DNA of 64,000 nucleotides, from positions 1 through 64,000 of the forward strand of contig JAHQWG010000043.1 of assembly GCA_029856045.1 (NCBI GenBank), read 5' to 3'. The DNA comes from Promethearchaeia archaeon (lineage in GTDB: Archaea > Asgardarchaeota > Lokiarchaeia > Sigyniarchaeales > SOKP01). This document shows, one piece after another, positions 31,401 to 40,899 of this stretch. Below the pieces are notes generated by a model that saw only the letters and a program-made list of their open reading frames with translations, searched no databases and was not told where the DNA came from. Position numbers and translations under genes: made by a program. Each line of letters starts with the position of its first letter. Position 1 is the stretch's first letter.

Positions 31401-32534
31401 ATTATAAATGATAATGAAACTGTTTTTGAAGGGGAGATTCTTTCTTTTAAATACTTAGAAGATTTAACATCAAGGGGGTTAGCACTCAATTTTAATAGAG
31501 ATGAATTTAATATACCTGGAATCACATCTTTTTTCATAAATATAATAGATGAATATTATATGAGTTCATTTAATCAAATTAATGAATCATTCTCGTTTAG
31601 ACTTGATAGCAGTTTTAAAAACTTATCAGTTAATCCTAGTGAAATTACTTGGAGTAATAAATTTAATTTAACAGCATATTTACGAACGGAGAATGCAGAA
31701 CCTTTAGAAGGAAAGGAAATTAGATATTACTTCTTAAATTCTAACAATGAATGGCAAGAACTTTTAGGAACCGATGGAGATAATTATGATCTTACAGATA
31801 TAAATGGAAGGACAATTGTCGAGATAGATTCAAATCAATTCATGAAAAATTCATCTGGAAAAATTAAATTGAATTGGACCGGAAATCTAGATATATTATC
31901 TTCTGAAATTAATTATACTTTTAATTTTATCATTTTTTCAAACGAAATTACCGTAGAATCTTCTACAAATAATACAATATTTTTACGAAATAAAGAAAAT
32001 CAAGTAAACATTAGAATAAAAAATATTGGTACATCTACACTTACAGATATTAATATTACTTTAATAACAAATTTTTCATATTCAATATCTAAATATAACA
32101 ATTATGAGTTAAATTATCTTGAACCAGAAGAAACTACTGAAATTTCTTATAAAATTTCTATTCCTAATATAGAGGATAATAATATAACTATTTTATTCAA
32201 TATTTCATTTAATACTTTAAAAACTAATGAAAAGGATGAATTTCAATTTTTTCTTAAATATGATTTAGATAGTGAATCTTTCTTTACTCAGATTGTACAA
32301 TTATCAATTATATTTCTTTTTATTGGCATTGGCTTGTTTTATGCATTAGCTCTCTTATATAGAATAAGAATAAACAAAAAGATAGAGAAAATTTTTGAAA
32401 AACCTCCTGAAAGAATTAGGAAAGGTAAATATGTGAAAGTTTCTGAATTACGTGCAAAGGAAATTGATAAAAGAGAAATTAAAAAAGAAAAAGCTGATTT
32501 GGATGAACTACTTAAAAAAGAAAAGATAAAATAA
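28497..32534 (+). CDS. Large secreted/membrane-anchored surface protein
   Basis: 1345 aa; N-terminal hydrophobic signal, very many N-x-S/T sequons, C-terminal TM and basic cytoplasmic tail. Confidence 0.75.
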   Translation: MVIQVNIKKSKLKCIFLVIFLAFLILNSLIITPNNLTFQNNENSLDSPIKYKKDNPSISQTDLNDPFYGDGLNQTIRAYMNNISTSTMTNGSFNIAAPNLNSKLTAGEFNFTFDQNYNTTYEIEDDSAYDYPIITFPFQDTTENIISGNNISGGIAEITDDNSTSYWKINSTSSPGVINFTITTNFTSSKDSFSFNYYNISRIDVDFTINLTKDVYLTVKILDTLDNIWKNVSTDIFINSSDLNQKIINLDIINENLRYINSSTGNSIFQFYFKNAIDSFNLSFYEFDAFASSVFELPITNETYVALEFDLRGNATVNGFQAWIRSLNLSAATNSKLNISLYRANSTVQRSQITSDTTPAENILIKPEDFIDSIELINYTDDSVVNFSFTTPITNLNVSNYFFVIKSNISTDAFHLMILPRTGQGSDPDSINNHLLLKTEDDGSSWIKYQKLGYGPNFDASPFTINVTRGWMPNDILNITIENKTISNMEISTYPYNESSTYTWGLGNWTGEFEEPVNTSNGAKFEVVLNWNKNITSHLFFNVSYSATAYSLENATALYNCTYNNLPKWELNYTFNNDSSYFVNWSFLEFWYIYPLYWTPYDLICADYKSKYDANSAGTLIENGSFGKYIVQNNTIINTTNPNHNGNYSLKLTSFNCIYNMTSYLNFNNSYYWPTNGFMFGDNVSVQLNIQDHTGDSVYNGIANASLFLPNGTKLNIWNLSDSEGIIDDTLNVATYDFDNSNIFNSTFLNEKGSYTIGFFWNNGTAIGCKKKVFFLSEYDFNIIDCIYDEEEGGNIFEGNLIRADTDLNNISLLIATVNESTDINKFAINNSISEQFSSIDNLIVEMTNFLQNETIISPEEDISFKITVKNKDLYFPFNVRLSIQLISPINPNWIMTEVNTPNQLLNFTGTPNDSYEFNYNITFNSKNLDGTWYGVNSPIRLGGCQTKVKIFIEDEFCGSWINNDYSIIINDNETVFEGEILSFKYLEDLTSRGLALNFNRDEFNIPGITSFFINIIDEYYMSSFNQINESFSFRLDSSFKNLSVNPSEITWSNKFNLTAYLRTENAEPLEGKEIRYYFLNSNNEWQELLGTDGDNYDLTDINGRTIVEIDSNQFMKNSSGKIKLNWTGNLDILSSEINYTFNFIIFSNEITVESSTNNTIFLRNKENQVNIRIKNIGTSTLTDINITLITNFSYSISKYNNYELNYLEPEETTEISYKISIPNIEDNNITILFNISFNTLKTNEKDEFQFFLKYDLDSESFFTQIVQLSIIFLFIGIGLFYALALLYRIRINKKIEKIFEKPPERIRKGKYVKVSELRAKEIDKREIKKEKADLDELLKKEKIK

Positions 32535-32568
32535 GTCAATAAATACGATAAAAAAATATAAGAAAAAA

Positions 32569-32925
32569 TTATTGAGAACTTAAAACATTAATCAGATTAC
32601 GCCTTATTAGAGCCAATGAAGATAATGCATCATTTCCTGCTAAAGCAATCAAAATCAATTGTTCTGATCCAACCAATATTAAAAATCCATCTTCTAAAGT
32701 AAGAGTAATATCTTGTAATTTACCTTTTGAAATATCTTTTCCGATCTCATCAGAATTCTTAATAATATTAACACAGTCTAATGCAATTTTCTTGTGGTCC
32801 ATTTCTGTTAACGTTTGACCAATAATTACATTGCCTTGAGTATCAGCTGCGATCAATCCTTCACATACTTCAACAGCATCCATCAGATTAGCAAGAGATT
32901 GTTCGAGTTTTTCTTTATCGACCAT
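32569..32925 (-). CDS. Roadblock/LC7 domain protein
   Basis: 118 aa; EQSLANLMDAVEVCEGLIAADTQGNVIIGQTL roadblock pattern. Confidence 0.8.
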   Translation of the reverse strand: MVDKEKLEQSLANLMDAVEVCEGLIAADTQGNVIIGQTLTEMDHKKIALDCVNIIKNSDEIGKDISKGKLQDITLTLEDGFLILVGSEQLILIALAGNDALSSLALIRRNLINVLSSQ

Positions 32926-33039
32926 TTGTTTGACACTTCAATTTTTATTTTCTATAAGATCCTTAATACATTTTAATGAAATATAATAATATATTAATAC
33001 CTTTATTTTAATTTAAAATTTTATCTATGAAGGCATGTT

Positions 33040-33057
33040 AATTTGAAATTTCAAATT
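33040..33057. repeat. 18-bp perfect palindrome AATTTGAAATTTCAAATT
   Basis: Direct reading; lies between the two roadblock genes. Confidence 0.6.
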
Positions 33058-33165
33058 CAAAATAATTAAAATTTTTAAAAAAACTCATCAATATTAAATA
33101 GAATCAGTTTTTATCGATAAAGCGATGCTTTGAAATTGGATTTTTTAAAAAGATTATCAATACTT

Positions 33166-33450
33166 TTATTTTAGAACTATTAGGATAAACATATCCTCTT
33201 TAGCAACCATTACTTCGCCTTTACTAGTCTCTAGTCTGATAAATTTTAGTTCTCCTTCCTTAAGAGATTCAACACATTGCTTTCCTTTTCCAATAAGAGA
33301 GGTTATATAAGCAGAGACATTTTCAGCAATTTCAATATCAAGATTACTTTTAATGGGGAGACCGTTGGAATCAGCAATTATTACCCCTCTAACACCTTCT
33401 TTTTCTTCAAATCGCCTAATTATGGCTTTTATTGCTTTTGAATCAATCAT
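33166..33450 (-). CDS. Roadblock/LC7 domain protein
   Basis: 94 aa; EEKEGVRGVIIADSNGLPIKSNLD...VSAYITSLIGKGKQCVESL. Confidence 0.85.
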   Translation of the reverse strand: MIDSKAIKAIIRRFEEKEGVRGVIIADSNGLPIKSNLDIEIAENVSAYITSLIGKGKQCVESLKEGELKFIRLETSKGEVMVAKEDMFILIVLK

Positions 33451-33616
33451 TATAAAAAAGACCTAATCTATTTTAAAAAATAACTTTGTTAAATTTTATA
33501 TTACGTAGATATTATATTTTATTTTATTTTTTTTATATATCTTTTTAATAAGAGAATTTAAATATAAATCTTCACTTAAAAACAATTTTGTATGAACTCA
33601 TCTTGGTTTTCTACTA

Positions 33617-34516
33617 ATGGAAAAGTTTCCTAATCGTCTAATAAATCAGTCTTTATTAAGTAAAGAAAATATTGACTCAATGAATGAATTTTCTGCAAAT
33701 CAAAATTATAATCTTCTTTTAAATGAAATGAGTTTAAAAAAAATTATTAGAAGAAATATTTGGAATTGCCATTTAGATTCTATGCTAACAAACTATATTA
33801 AAGATGTCAAGCAAGAAAAAGAAGAAATTAATTTCCGTAAAAGTGGTAAAATATTATTTTCATCATCTTATTTACTCAAAGCAAAAACCAAACGTATTAT
33901 AAATGATTCACTTGATACACAAGATAGTATTGAAGAAATGGAGGAAATAAATAAAAATAATTTTGAAGATGAAATACTTGATGATTATGATGAGAAAACT
34001 AAAACCAATAAGCATTTGGACTTAAGAACAATAAATCAAAAAATAAATAATAATGAAATCTGCCTGAAATCACCAAAAAATATGGTTTATAAATCGATTA
34101 ATCTAAATGATTTAGCTCTCGCATTAACAGAAGTAATGAAAATCAAAGATAAAGAAAAAATATCAAGAAAACCAAAAGATAATATTAAGGAAAAAATCAG
34201 CTTTCTTCCTAAAAGTCTTATTGAAAATAACAAAGAAAAGCGAGAAAACCTAAATATAAGAATTCAAAATTTTTATAATAAACTCTTAGAAGTATATGAT
34301 AATGAACCAATATCTTTTCTAAATTTGCTTAATAAGCCAAATAGGCAGTGCTTGGTCGATTTATTAATTTATATTTTATATCTGTGTAATAGAAAAAAAA
34401 TAAAAATCTGGCAAAGAGTTTCTCAAGAAAACATAGATGATATACAAGAATCTAAATGTGAAAATTATGAAAATTTAGGTAACAGTAAAAATATATACAT
34501 TTCTCCTGTCTTATAA
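33617..34516 (+). CDS. Kleisin/ScpA-like protein
   Basis: N-term NYNLLLNEM...WNCHLDSMLTNYIKDV...ILFSSSYLLKAKTKRI and C-term FLNLLNKPNRQCLVDLLIYILYLCNRKKIKIWQRVSQENIDDI resemble the two ScpA end motifs. Confidence 0.5.
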   Translation: MEKFPNRLINQSLLSKENIDSMNEFSANQNYNLLLNEMSLKKIIRRNIWNCHLDSMLTNYIKDVKQEKEEINFRKSGKILFSSSYLLKAKTKRIINDSLDTQDSIEEMEEINKNNFEDEILDDYDEKTKTNKHLDLRTINQKINNNEICLKSPKNMVYKSINLNDLALALTEVMKIKDKEKISRKPKDNIKEKISFLPKSLIENNKEKRENLNIRIQNFYNKLLEVYDNEPISFLNLLNKPNRQCLVDLLIYILYLCNRKKIKIWQRVSQENIDDIQESKCENYENLGNSKNIYISPVL

Positions 34517-34598
34517 TTAACTTTATTTATAAGATTGTTTATAGAAAAGATATATTTATCTATTTTCTAATATATTCATATTATTTAATTTTAAAAAA

Positions 34599-36209
34599 AT
34601 GAATTTATCGTTTAATATGACTTTAGGATATTTTGGTTTAGTCTTACATGGACATATTCCATATTGTAAACGTTCTGGTACTTGGCCTGCGGGGGAGGAA
34701 TGGTTGTTTGAAGCGATTTTAGAGACTTATATTCCTATGCTTAATATTTTAAGGGAACTTAAAAACAATGGTATTAATACAGCAATTACTATAAATATTA
34801 CTCCGATTTTGGCGGACCAATTAGCTGATGAATATATGAAAAATCGTTTTTCGGAATATATGGAAGATTTAATTTCTCGAGCTAAAAAAGATATTAAACG
34901 ATTTGAAAATCATATTATAAGAAAACAAATTGCAGATTTTCATCTTAAAAATTTCGAAGAAGCTTTGGATGCATTTTATCATGATTATTATAGGGATATT
35001 TTAGGGACTTTTAAATGGCTGCAAGAGGAAAATATGATTGAAATAATTACATCTGCGGCTACTCATGGCTTTTTACCGTTACTAGAAAGCGATTCAGGAA
35101 TTTTTTCTCAAATACAAATTGGTGTAGATACATACAAGAAATATTTTAATAAGGATCCCCTTGGATTTTGGTTACCCGAATGTGCTTATAGGCCAAAAGA
35201 AGAGAAATATGGAATTTTTAGGGAAAGCATTGATTATTGGTTAAACAATTCGGGTATAAAATATTTTTTTGTTGAAGCTCATGGAATTTTAGATGCAAAT
35301 ATTATTGAAAAAAAAAACAATATAGGATTAAATACAAATTTTGGATATAAGTTAAAGAATGGTCTTGCGGTTTTTGGGAGAAATAAAAAGACTAGTCGGC
35401 AAGTTTGGGATGCACAAATTGGATATCCTGGTGATTTTTTCTATAGAGAATTTCATAAAAAAGACCATCAATCTGGTCTGCATTATTGGAGAATTACAGA
35501 TAAAAAAGTAAATAACGAAAATAAAGAACTTTATGATCCAGTTAAAGCACAAGAAAGCGTTAATTCTCATGCAAATCATTTTATTTCTTCATTAATTGAA
35601 GAGTTAAAAAGTTATAATAAAAATTTTCAAAAAAAAGGAATAATCATATCACCATTTGATTTCGAACTATTTGGACATTGGTGGATGGAAGGGATTGCTT
35701 GGCTAAAAAAAGTGTTCGAATTAGTCTCCAAAAGTGAAATTGTAAGTATGACAACAATCTCTGATTATGTTTCGAAATTTAAAGCCGAATTTTCAATCAT
35801 TGAAATGGGAGAGAGCAGTTGGGGAGAGGGCGGTCACTATCAAGTGTGGAAAAATAAAGAACATATATGGATTTGGCCGTATATAAACTCAAGCATGAGA
35901 GAATTCGAAAAAGTATTGGAAATAAATCCCAATCCTAACGAATGGGGTAAAAGGCTGTTTAAACAAATGGCTAGAGAAATGCTTTTAATGGAAGGGAGCG
36001 ATTGGCCTTTTTTACTTTATACTAAACAAGCTAAAGATTATGCAAATCAGAGATTTCATAATCATCATCAAAGATTTAATAAATTATTATGGGCTGCAAA
36101 AGATTTGAAAGATAAAAATAGAATTAGTTTACAAGAATTAGAAACAATAGAAACTATTGATACTTGTTTTCAAGATATTAACATTAATTATTTTAAGAAA
36201 ATCCAATAA
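34599..36209 (+). CDS. Glycoside hydrolase family 57 protein (DUF1957/branching-enzyme type)
   Basis: GYFGLVLHGHIPYCKRSGTWPAGEEWLFEA, GFWLPECAYRP, ISPFDFELFGHWWMEGIAWLK. Confidence 0.9.
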   Translation: MNLSFNMTLGYFGLVLHGHIPYCKRSGTWPAGEEWLFEAILETYIPMLNILRELKNNGINTAITINITPILADQLADEYMKNRFSEYMEDLISRAKKDIKRFENHIIRKQIADFHLKNFEEALDAFYHDYYRDILGTFKWLQEENMIEIITSAATHGFLPLLESDSGIFSQIQIGVDTYKKYFNKDPLGFWLPECAYRPKEEKYGIFRESIDYWLNNSGIKYFFVEAHGILDANIIEKKNNIGLNTNFGYKLKNGLAVFGRNKKTSRQVWDAQIGYPGDFFYREFHKKDHQSGLHYWRITDKKVNNENKELYDPVKAQESVNSHANHFISSLIEELKSYNKNFQKKGIIISPFDFELFGHWWMEGIAWLKKVFELVSKSEIVSMTTISDYVSKFKAEFSIIEMGESSWGEGGHYQVWKNKEHIWIWPYINSSMREFEKVLEINPNPNEWGKRLFKQMAREMLLMEGSDWPFLLYTKQAKDYANQRFHNHHQRFNKLLWAAKDLKDKNRISLQELETIETIDTCFQDININYFKKIQ

Positions 36210-36212
36210 AAA

Positions 36213-36845
36213 TTATAAAAAATAATTTTTGAATAAATTCATTGTGCGTTCTTCTCCAATTGTGGTATTCCCCATATGCCCGGGAAATATAATAAAATTA
36301 TCAGAAAGGTCCTCATTATACATAATTTTATTTTTTATGCTTTCAAATAAAAGTTTTTGATTACCACCTTCAAAATCGGATCTACCAATACTCCTTCTAA
36401 AAATCAAATCTCCAGAAAATAAGATTCCATCAACTGGAAAATCTTTATAAAATTTGATATCTTTAGTATAAAAACATAAACTTCCTGGACTATGCCCTGG
36501 AGTTTCTAATACATGAAGATTAAATTCGTCCACTTTAACTATATCACCTTCAAAAAGCCATCTACCCGCTTCTTTTTTTACTATACTTTTATCTTTCTCA
36601 TTATACATCAATGGAATCTGATAAGTTCTAATGAGAGCTCGCATTGCCCTTGTATGATCAAAATGCCCATGAGTGAGTAAAATTGCGAGTGGAATTAAAG
36701 AATTATTATCAATCATAGTCATTATTCGATCGGATTCTTCTCCAGGGTCTATAATAACTACTTCTTTAGATTTTTCTGAGCCAAAGATATAACAGTTTGT
36801 AGCCAGCATTCCAACGATTAGCTTTTCAAGAATCATAAATCTCAA
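36213..36845 (-). CDS. Metallo-beta-lactamase fold hydrolase (glyoxalase II-like)
   Basis: LLTHGHFDHTRAM, ETPGHSPGSLCF, LFSGDLIF, FPGHMGNTTIGEE. Confidence 0.92.
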   Translation of the reverse strand: MRFMILEKLIVGMLATNCYIFGSEKSKEVVIIDPGEESDRIMTMIDNNSLIPLAILLTHGHFDHTRAMRALIRTYQIPLMYNEKDKSIVKKEAGRWLFEGDIVKVDEFNLHVLETPGHSPGSLCFYTKDIKFYKDFPVDGILFSGDLIFRRSIGRSDFEGGNQKLLFESIKNKIMYNEDLSDNFIIFPGHMGNTTIGEERTMNLFKNYFL

Positions 36846-36948
36846 AATTAACTAAAGGTTATTAATTTTTTTATAATTTTTTAGAAATCATCAAATTTCT
36901 AAGAACGTTGTTAAATAAATGAAAAAAAAAAAGAAATAATAGAAAAAT

Positions 36949-37248
36949 CTAAATTAAGCCATTGCCTTTAGTAAATAGCTCATTTAATTCTTCTATTTTT
37001 TCTAACATAATAACACCTTTCGGCGTTAAGGATATTTCCAATTTTTTGTTTTTATTCTTTTTTACATGTATAAGATCCCGATTTAAAAGTGTATCTTTGA
37101 CTCTCAAAAATGAATTATAATAAGAAAATTTGTTTAATTCATTATAGAAGGTATGCTTATTCATCTTGTAATCTTTTCTTTTTGAAAGAATTTGTAAGGT
37201 ATCCTTAAAACCCTTTTTTTTCATAAGTTCTAATATTTCAAACGACAA
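36949..37248 (-). CDS. Hypothetical winged-helix-like protein
   Basis: 99 aa; ends in ISLTPKGVIMLEKIEEL, typical of wHTH proteins. Confidence 0.55.
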   Translation of the reverse strand: MSFEILELMKKKGFKDTLQILSKRKDYKMNKHTFYNELNKFSYYNSFLRVKDTLLNRDLIHVKKNKNKKLEISLTPKGVIMLEKIEELNELFTKGNGLI

Positions 37249-37577
37249 AATGCTATACCAAACCCTAATCTAAGTTCGATTTTATGAGTAACAAAATTAA
37301 TCCTCTTTTATAAGTTTTATTTTTTTTAACAATAAAGTTATTTTAGGAGAATTAATACTCAAAACTAAGTTAAATTACTTAAAAAAATTGATTTTTTCTT
37401 ATTCTTTAGTAAGATGAATTTCTAATTTATGGAAAAGAAAATCAGATATAAATAATTTTAAACCAATTAAGAAATTCTTGAAAGAATCATAGAAGAAACT
37501 TCATTTTTTAAAGTTTTAGATGAAGACATTCATTAAAAAAAAAAATAATAGATTTTAATATTATACCCTTAAAATTT

Positions 37578-38081
37578 CTAATCTAATCCCCGTATTTGCA
37601 ATTTTGGTGTTATTTTTGATGCTCCAGCAAAATTTGTTAATACTGGGCAGTGACTAAATACTTTTTCCATTAGTTCTTCTACCTTCTCTTTTGGAGCAGA
37701 TGATTTGATTCTTATAACAGGTTCTAGTTTATCATAACCAGGTAGCATATTATCATCGAGCCCAAAAAGTGCACCAAGATTAATATGACCACGAGAAAAT
37801 ACTTTCATCTCTTCTAAAGGAATATCAAGAATCATACTCCAGAATTTAGTAACAGCAATAATACAGGCACCAATAGAGCCTAATATAGCTAATAAAGGAG
37901 AAGGCCCTTGATTTGTCCCTCCTAAACCTTCAGGAGCATCAATTAAAACTACATGAGGTTTAGCCCCCATAGAAACTTTTGTCTGCATACCTTCCGGGAG
38001 CATTTCACACTCTACATTAAAGTTTTTTTCTCCGGCATTGATATCTTTTTTAATATCTTCATACGTTTCTTTAAATCCCAT
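37578..38081 (-). CDS. OsmC family protein
   Basis: NQGPSPLLAILGSIGACIIAV...HCPVLTNFAGASKI. Confidence 0.85.
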   Translation of the reverse strand: MGFKETYEDIKKDINAGEKNFNVECEMLPEGMQTKVSMGAKPHVVLIDAPEGLGGTNQGPSPLLAILGSIGACIIAVTKFWSMILDIPLEEMKVFSRGHINLGALFGLDDNMLPGYDKLEPVIRIKSSAPKEKVEELMEKVFSHCPVLTNFAGASKITPKLQIRGLD

Positions 38082-38287
38082 ATTTCTTCACATTTATGTA
38101 AAATTTTTATTTTCTGTTAATCTTAATTATATTTTAATATTTGTTAGAATTTTTAAAAATATTTTGAATTTAAATTAGTAAATCTAAATATTCTAAAATA
38201 AATATCTGTCTGTGTTGTAAATAAAGAAATCGATTTAATCATTGAATTTGATGATCTAATAAAGAATTTAGAAAATTATTATTATTT

Positions 38288-39556
38288 TTAGTCTTTTTCT
38301 CTGGTTGGTTTTAATAATTTAGATAAATTACCTTTTTGATATTCATTTAACACCTTTTCTACAGTATTAACACTTAGTTTATTCAATGAATATATATCTA
38401 CTAGATGATCTCTCAGTAAATGATAAGATATTTCACCTATTTGCATAGTGAAAAGAATATCAATCTCTTTTTGAATAAAAAATTTGGCTACAGATAATCC
38501 TGCCCTGATTTTTTTATCAATAAAGGGATTTTTTAATATTTCCGATTCTTTCAATATATAATTTTCTATATTACCAAGAAAAAAAAAATTTGCTCGTCCA
38601 AAATGCTCCACAATTTCAGAATTTAAATCCTTTTTATTTTTAATTGGAATAACTATTTTAATTAATTTTTTCTCACTTGGTTCAATATATACCATAAATG
38701 ATTCTATTTGTGGTATTATTTTATATATTTGAGATTCAATTTTTTCTGAAATTTCATGTGCTTTATCAACATTAATGGTTTTTCTAACATTTATTTTTAC
38801 CTCTCCAAAAATTAAAGATCCCGATTTTCTTAATTTTAGATCTTTAAAATCATCAACACCCTCAATTTCATTCAAGATTTCCTTAATAGATTCGTCAAAC
38901 TTTTTACTTGGACTTACATCCATTAATGAAAAAATAGCGTCCTTTATTGAAATAATTCCAATTCTAAACACTAATGTTGATATGACCATTGTAATAACTC
39001 CCTCAATAAATGGAATTTGAAAAGAACTAGCTAAAATTGCTATAAAAACTATGAACGATGATATAACATCGATCATCCGCTCCTTGGAATTAAGAATTAA
39101 AAGATCTGAATTTATTTTAACCCCCATGTATCTTAAATATCTTGAAATTACAAAGGACAATCCAATAGATATAATAGATATTGTTAAAGCAAAAAAAGGA
39201 TTATATATTTCAGGTAATTCGAAAATATTATAAAAACCTTCAAAAAATAAAAAAATTGTTCCCAAAGTCATAAATATTGACAAAGTTAAAGTCATTAGAG
39301 ACTCCGCTTTATAAAACCCAAATTGAAATTTTAATGTTTTTTCCCTTTTAGAGATTCGAAAACCGATCCATGATGCAACCATAATCATTAAATCCGAAAA
39401 ATTATTCAATGCATCACTTTGTAGAGCTGAACTATTTGAGAAAAATCCGATTAAAATTTTAAAAAAAAATAAAATAAACGCAATAATTCCTGAAACTAAA
39501 GTTGCCTTTTGGCCTTTTTTAAATATTTTTTTTGTTTTTAGTTGTATTTCAGTCAT
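38288..39556 (-). CDS. Cation diffusion facilitator with C-terminal NifX/NifB-type iron-cofactor domain
   Basis: CDF: SSALQSDALNNFSDLMIMVASW; C-term VIPIKNKKDLNSEIVEHFGRANFFFLG...DILFTMQIG. Confidence 0.85.
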   Translation of the reverse strand: MTEIQLKTKKIFKKGQKATLVSGIIAFILFFFKILIGFFSNSSALQSDALNNFSDLMIMVASWIGFRISKREKTLKFQFGFYKAESLMTLTLSIFMTLGTIFLFFEGFYNIFELPEIYNPFFALTISIISIGLSFVISRYLRYMGVKINSDLLILNSKERMIDVISSFIVFIAILASSFQIPFIEGVITMVISTLVFRIGIISIKDAIFSLMDVSPSKKFDESIKEILNEIEGVDDFKDLKLRKSGSLIFGEVKINVRKTINVDKAHEISEKIESQIYKIIPQIESFMVYIEPSEKKLIKIVIPIKNKKDLNSEIVEHFGRANFFFLGNIENYILKESEILKNPFIDKKIRAGLSVAKFFIQKEIDILFTMQIGEISYHLLRDHLVDIYSLNKLSVNTVEKVLNEYQKGNLSKLLKPTREKD

Positions 39557-39623
39557 ATTTAAGTTATGAATAAAGATTAATATTTAAAAGAAATACTAAA
39601 AATCCGAAAATTTTCTTTTTAAA

Positions 39624-40859
39624 TTAATGATATAATAATTCTGTAACGTTTTTAGTTAGTGATGGAAGGTGTCTACTTTCTTTGCGTAAATAATTCATCG
39701 CTTTTTCTAATCCTTCTAAAGTTAAATTAAACATAGGAAAAATTTTGGATAATACTTTCCTGGTATAACACGCCCAATCGGGATTAATAATCTCTGGATT
39801 TAACCATACAGTGAAAGGAAAATGTTCTTTTAATTTTTGCATATAAATTGCCCCTGGAATTTCATTGCGATGATAATAGTAAATTGAGCCGTATCGCTCT
39901 GATAATTCATATGGTGCCATTGCTGCGTCTCCAACAATTATTACTCTATACTTTGAATCATATTTACGAATAAAATCTTCAAATAAAATACTGCGATTAT
40001 CTTCTCGAGCTGCGGTCTCATATAATCGTTCATAGATACAATTATGAAAATAGTAATATTTAAAATCACGAAAATGAGATAATTGATGAGCAGCAGAAAA
40101 CAATTTATTAACTAGAGTAGCGTAAGGCGTCATACTTCCACCAACATCAAGAAGTAAAAGTACTTTAATGTCATTTTTTCTTCTTTTATGAAAGACCAAC
40201 TCAATATCTCCGCAATTTTTGCAGGTTTCATCAATTGTTTTATCTAGATCTAACTCATCTTGCTTTCCAATTTCTTCTAATTTTTTCAAACGTTTCAAAG
40301 CGACTTTAATTTGCCTTGTATCCAAAACAATATCTTTTCGATAATCTTTGAAAATTCGTTTTTCTGCAATTTGAACTGCCATTCTTGCACCACTACTGCC
40401 ACCAACTCTGATACCAAATGGGTTTTTTCCAGAGTGCCCCAAGGGAGATGTTCCCTGTTGCCCTATAAAACGATTGCCAAAATTATGAGGTTCATCTTGT
40501 TCCTTCATGATTTTTTCAAAATATTCCCTTAATTCTTCTAAATCCTTAGGAATCATACCCGGCGGCATTTGAAGCTGAAAAGGGAGATTATCAAAATCTA
40601 ATGGTTGATTTAACCAGTCCCATATCTCGTCTTTTATGGATTGGGGGAATTCTACATCTATATCCTTATAAAAAGAAGCAAAACATCTATCAAATATATC
40701 AAAATCATGTTCTGATTTCACAAGAATACTCCGACAAGTATAATAATATGAAACCATATCGGAAATAAGTCCTTTATTAAATGCTTCTAATAATGTTAAA
40801 AATTCCGTTATACTAACTGGTAATTTTCCCTTTAAAAAATAAAAGAAATCAACAAACAT
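39624..40859 (-). CDS. CoxE-like vWA-domain protein
   Basis: VLLLLDVGGSMTPYATLVNKLFSAAHQLSHF; adjacent to MoxR-type ATPase. Confidence 0.85.
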   Translation of the reverse strand: MFVDFFYFLKGKLPVSITEFLTLLEAFNKGLISDMVSYYYTCRSILVKSEHDFDIFDRCFASFYKDIDVEFPQSIKDEIWDWLNQPLDFDNLPFQLQMPPGMIPKDLEELREYFEKIMKEQDEPHNFGNRFIGQQGTSPLGHSGKNPFGIRVGGSSGARMAVQIAEKRIFKDYRKDIVLDTRQIKVALKRLKKLEEIGKQDELDLDKTIDETCKNCGDIELVFHKRRKNDIKVLLLLDVGGSMTPYATLVNKLFSAAHQLSHFRDFKYYYFHNCIYERLYETAAREDNRSILFEDFIRKYDSKYRVIIVGDAAMAPYELSERYGSIYYYHRNEIPGAIYMQKLKEHFPFTVWLNPEIINPDWACYTRKVLSKIFPMFNLTLEGLEKAMNYLRKESRHLPSLTKNVTELLYH

Positions 40860-40899
40860 ATTGTTTGAACATTTAATTTTTATTTTGATTATTTTTTTT

